A stretch of DNA of 64,000 nt from Cupriavidus pinatubonensis (GTDB lineage Bacteria > Pseudomonadota > Gammaproteobacteria > Burkholderiales > Burkholderiaceae): assembly GCF_019602855.1 (NCBI RefSeq), contig NZ_CP080766.1, positions 496,001 through 560,000 of the forward strand. The letters run 5' to 3'. Every line of letters starts with the position of its first letter. The first letter of the stretch is position 1. The notes beneath the pieces are model-generated. The model searched no databases. It saw only the letters and a program-made list of their open reading frames with translations, and was not told where the DNA came from. Both the position numbers and the translations under genes were made by a program. This document shows positions 61,389-64,000 of the stretch, piece by piece.

Positions 61389-63110
61389 TTAACGCCGCCG
61401 TGCCGCCAGCAAGTTCGCCACCTCGTCGAGCATCGCCATATCCACCGGCTGCGACAGGTCCACCGCCAGCGCATGCCTGTAGTATGGGCTCAGGTCGAGC
61501 CCTACCCCGAGCCCCAGCACTTCCACGTCACGCAAGAACTCGTGCCGCGCGACGACGGCCTTCAGGTGGTTGTCGAGGTAGCTGGCGTCGTTGGCCTGGC
61601 CCGTGGCCGTATCCATCGGGCTGCCGTCCGACAGCACCAGCAGGATGCGGCGCGCCTTGCCGGTCGCGTGCAGGCGGGCACAGGCCCATTCCACGGCCTC
61701 GCCGTCGATGCCTTCGCGGAACAGGTCAGGCTTGAGCAGGGCCGTGATGTCGGTGCGGGAACGGCGCCAGCTCCGCGTAGCGTCCTTGAACACCATGTGG
61801 CAGGTCTCGTTGAGCCGGCCCGGATGCGCGGGCCGGCCGCGCGCGAGCCAGTCGGCGCGGGCGCGGCCGCCATTCCAGGCACCGGTCGTGAAACCGAGCA
61901 CCTCGGTGGCGACGCCAGCCTCGTCGAGCGCGCGGGTGAGCAAGTCCAGCAGCAGCGTCAGCGGCTCGGCCCGTGCCTTCATCGATCCCGAGCAGTCCAC
62001 GAGGAAGCCGACCACGCAATCGGCATGGGCCCGGTGCGCTTCCAGCCGGAACAGGCGGCGTTCGGCCGGCGAGCTGACAAGCTGCGCGAGGCGGCGGCCA
62101 TCGATACGCCCACTTTCCTCGCCAAAGGACCAGCCGTCCACGCGCGGCAATGCCAGCGCGGCACGCAGGCGTCTCGCAAGTCGAGCCACGTTGACGCCGG
62201 CACGCGCGATACGCGCGTCAAGCTGCGTGCGGTATTCGTCGAGCAAGGCACGCCGCACCAGCGTGGCGGCACGCACCTCGCGGTCGTAGCGCGTGGTGAA
62301 GACGCGATAGCCGTCTTTCGCTTCTGCCAGCACCCGGCTGTGGCCGCTGTCAGCGAGGGCGAAGGTCTCCGGTTGCTCTTCTTCGAAATCGAGCCACAAC
62401 GCAAACCCGGCGCGCGCGGCGGATGCGGCGTCGTCATCATCCTCGCCTGCATTGGGCGCTTCGCTGCGCACCATCTGCGCCACCGCGCGGGCCAGTGCCA
62501 GTGCGTGCTCGGCGAACGCAGGCTGGTCATGGCGATACGCGCGCAAGCCCGCGAGCGATGTGCCCAACACGGGTACGATCGCGGCGCGCGTGGCTTCGAT
62601 CAAGTCCTCGGTTTCATCGAGTACGGGCTCGCCGCTCAGGCGTGACCAAGCAATTTGCGCCACCGTGTAGAGAAGGATGCCAAGCTGGCCCTCGGTCAGG
62701 CCCGAGCGATGAAACGCACGCGACCACGCCAGGAAACGATGGCGCAAGTTGGCTTCGACGCCGGCCATGCCGCGCGGCACGCGCGTTTCGCAGCGCAGTT
62801 GTTCCAGCATTTCGAACAGCAGCCGCTCGACGGCGTCCTCTGGACAAAGACTGCGATGCAACGTGGCATCGGAATGCGCGTGGCGCAGCGCGGCGCCATC
62901 GGCGGCCCCGCGCAGGCAGGCCGCGCTGTCGATGTCCGGATCGGTGCGCAGATGCGGCGCATGCTGCGGCACGGGCCGCATCTCGCGCCACAGCCGGCCG
63001 TCGCGGAAATGCAGCGCCGCATCTCCGGTGAGCGCACGCACGGCGGCACCCGACAGCGCATCCTGCCGCTGTCGCCGGCGCAGCCGTTGCGCGGCCGCCG
63101 CCGCGCTCAT
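61389..63110 (-). CDS. CobT-like chelatase subunit with VWA domain, 573 aa
   Basis: A protein of the cobaltochelatase CobT family. The C-terminal von Willebrand A domain has a MIDAS motif DCSGSMKAR and later LVLSDGSPMD, both as in CobT. The acidic stretch (GEDDDDAAS) in the middle is also typical. The gene overlaps the CobS-like gene by 4 bp. In the aerobic cobalamin pathway CobS and CobT form the AAA+ motor that works with CobN to insert cobalt into hydrogenobyrinate diamide. No CobN or other cob gene is in the window, so a different metal-insertion or enzyme-activation role is possible. Confidence 0.85.
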   Translation of the reverse strand: MSAAAAAQRLRRRQRQDALSGAAVRALTGDAALHFRDGRLWREMRPVPQHAPHLRTDPDIDSAACLRGAADGAALRHAHSDATLHRSLCPEDAVERLLFEMLEQLRCETRVPRGMAGVEANLRHRFLAWSRAFHRSGLTEGQLGILLYTVAQIAWSRLSGEPVLDETEDLIEATRAAIVPVLGTSLAGLRAYRHDQPAFAEHALALARAVAQMVRSEAPNAGEDDDDAASAARAGFALWLDFEEEQPETFALADSGHSRVLAEAKDGYRVFTTRYDREVRAATLVRRALLDEYRTQLDARIARAGVNVARLARRLRAALALPRVDGWSFGEESGRIDGRRLAQLVSSPAERRLFRLEAHRAHADCVVGFLVDCSGSMKARAEPLTLLLDLLTRALDEAGVATEVLGFTTGAWNGGRARADWLARGRPAHPGRLNETCHMVFKDATRSWRRSRTDITALLKPDLFREGIDGEAVEWACARLHATGKARRILLVLSDGSPMDTATGQANDASYLDNHLKAVVARHEFLRDVEVLGLGVGLDLSPYYRHALAVDLSQPVDMAMLDEVANLLAARRR

Positions 63111-64000
63111 TGCGCCGGCTCCGGTCGGGTCGCGTTGCTGGCCGCCTGCCCCGCCGCTTCACCGGGCAGGTTGCCGAAGCAGCGCTGGTAGTACTCCGCC
63201 ACCACCGGCCGTTCGGCCTCGTCGCACTTGTTCAGGAAGGTCAGGCGGAACGCGAGTGCAGGATCGCGGAAGATCTGGCAGTTCTCCGCCCAGCTGATCA
63301 CGGTACGCGGCGACATCAGGGCTGACACATCGCCCGCGGCAAACCCGCGCCGCGTGAGCGCGGCCAGTGCCACCATGGCATCGACCAGTTCGCGGCCGTC
63401 GGTGTTGTCGAGTTCCGGCACGCGCGCCAGCACGATGCCTGTCTCTTCCGCATGCGGCAGGTAGTCGAGCGTGGCGACCACGTTCCAGCGGTCGATCTGC
63501 GCGTGATTCAGGAGCTGGGTGCCGTGGTACAGCCCGTTGAGATTGCCGAGGCCTACCGTGTTGGACGTCGCAAACAGACGGAACGATGGATGCGGACGAA
63601 TCACGCGATTCTGGTCCAGCAGCGTGAACTTGCCGTCGCGTTCGAGGATTCGCTGGATCACGAACATCACGTCGGGCCGGCCCGCATCGTACTCGTCGAA
63701 GATCAGCGCGACGGGCCGCTGCAGCGCCCACGGCACGATACCTTCCTGGAACTCGGTGATCTGCTGCCCGTCACGGATGACGATTGCATCCTTGCCGACC
63801 AGGTCGAGCCGGCTGATGTGGCCGTCGAGGTTCACGCGCACGCACGGCCAGTTCAGGCGCGCCGCAACCTGCTCGATATGCGTCGATTTGCCGGTGCCGT
63901 GCAGGCCCTGCACCATCACGCGCCGGTCGCGCATGAAGCCCGACAGGATGGCCAGCGTCACCTCGGGCTGGAAACGGTAGGCCGGATCGATCTCCGGCAC
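63107..64000 (-). CDS. CobS-like AAA+ ATPase, 5' end beyond window edge
   Basis: A MoxR/CobS-type AAA+ ATPase. Walker A is GLHGTGKST, Walker B ALIFDEYDAGRPDVMF, and sensor 1 is RLFATSNTVGLG. The segments RLNWPCVRVNLDGHISRLDLVGKDAIV and MSPRTVISWAENCQIF are typical of CobS. The first visible codon GTG at 64000 could be read as a start, but CobS proteins normally have 30 or more residues before this point, so I treat the gene as cut by the window. Its ATG-side neighbour is the CobT-like gene, overlapping by 4 bp. Confidence 0.88.
   Translation of the reverse strand: MPEIDPAYRFQPEVTLAILSGFMRDRRVMVQGLHGTGKSTHIEQVAARLNWPCVRVNLDGHISRLDLVGKDAIVIRDGQQITEFQEGIVPWALQRPVALIFDEYDAGRPDVMFVIQRILERDGKFTLLDQNRVIRPHPSFRLFATSNTVGLGNLNGLYHGTQLLNHAQIDRWNVVATLDYLPHAEETGIVLARVPELDNTDGRELVDAMVALAALTRRGFAAGDVSALMSPRTVISWAENCQIFRDPALAFRLTFLNKCDEAERPVVAEYYQRCFGNLPGEAAGQAASNATRPEPAQ

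Noticed and set aside
1..64000. CRISPR arrays, tRNA or rRNA genes, riboswitches and intact insertion sequences
   Set aside because: No spaced direct-repeat array, no cloverleaf or rRNA sequence and no transposase frame was recognised on either strand.

Overview
The window reads as a high-GC (about 65%) chromosomal or megaplasmid segment of a metabolically versatile betaproteobacterium, most likely Cupriavidus or a close Burkholderiaceae relative. This is inferred from tandem Bug-type solute-binding proteins without membrane partners, a heavy-metal RND tripartite pump, an Xsc-Pta-TauE module, codon usage and the density of catabolic operons with dedicated regulators. No rRNA, tRNA, CRISPR array, phage or intact insertion sequence was seen.

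Regions: (1) 1-6519: 5' part of a chemoreceptor gene, a small unknown protein, a large autotransporter, an MFS exporter and a 60-residue protein. (2) 6548-12886: a CzcCBA-like metal efflux operon preceded by a small secreted protein. (3) 13076-16879: an amidohydrolase divergent from a GntR regulator and two Bug proteins, with a perfect 14-bp palindrome between them. (4) 17065-20391: DUF305 protein, YncE-like beta-propeller, ECF sigma factor and membrane anti-sigma factor.

(5) 20422-40324 is a complete picolinate (pyridine-2-carboxylate) catabolic locus. A three-gene molybdenum hydroxylase (PicA-like) would give 6-hydroxypicolinate. A four-component Rieske oxygenase (PicB-like) would give 3,6-dihydroxypicolinate. 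A metal-dependent decarboxylase (PicC-like) would give 2,5-dihydroxypyridine. The NicX/PicD dioxygenase, N-formylmaleamate deformylase, maleamate amidase and maleate isomerase then lead to fumarate. The locus also carries an MHS-type symporter and a five-gene branched-chain-type ABC transporter. A MarR regulator (PicR-like) lies at the far end. Ten copies of a TCAG-N4-CTGA-type palindrome lie in front of every transcription unit of the locus, including the regulator; three pairs are spaced 20-21 bp.

(6) 40548-44380: sulfoacetaldehyde acetyltransferase, phosphotransacetylase and a TauE/SafE exporter (sulfonate dissimilation). (7) 44558-48262: a second autotransporter whose passenger end resembles that of the first.

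(8) 48493-61368 is a second catabolic regulon, and I cannot assign its substrate. It has an MFS transporter, an amidase, a small protein, a FadR-type GntR regulator, a [2Fe-2S]/flavin reductase, a GlcG-like protein, an aldehyde dehydrogenase, a heme-oxygenase-like diiron protein with a full ligand set, an ornithine-cyclodeaminase-family enzyme, a GntP-like transporter, two ferredoxins and a 105-residue protein. Seven intergenic GTATAC-centred sites punctuate these genes. This is the best candidate for an undescribed pathway. (9) 61389-64000: CobT-like and (partial) CobS-like chelatase proteins.
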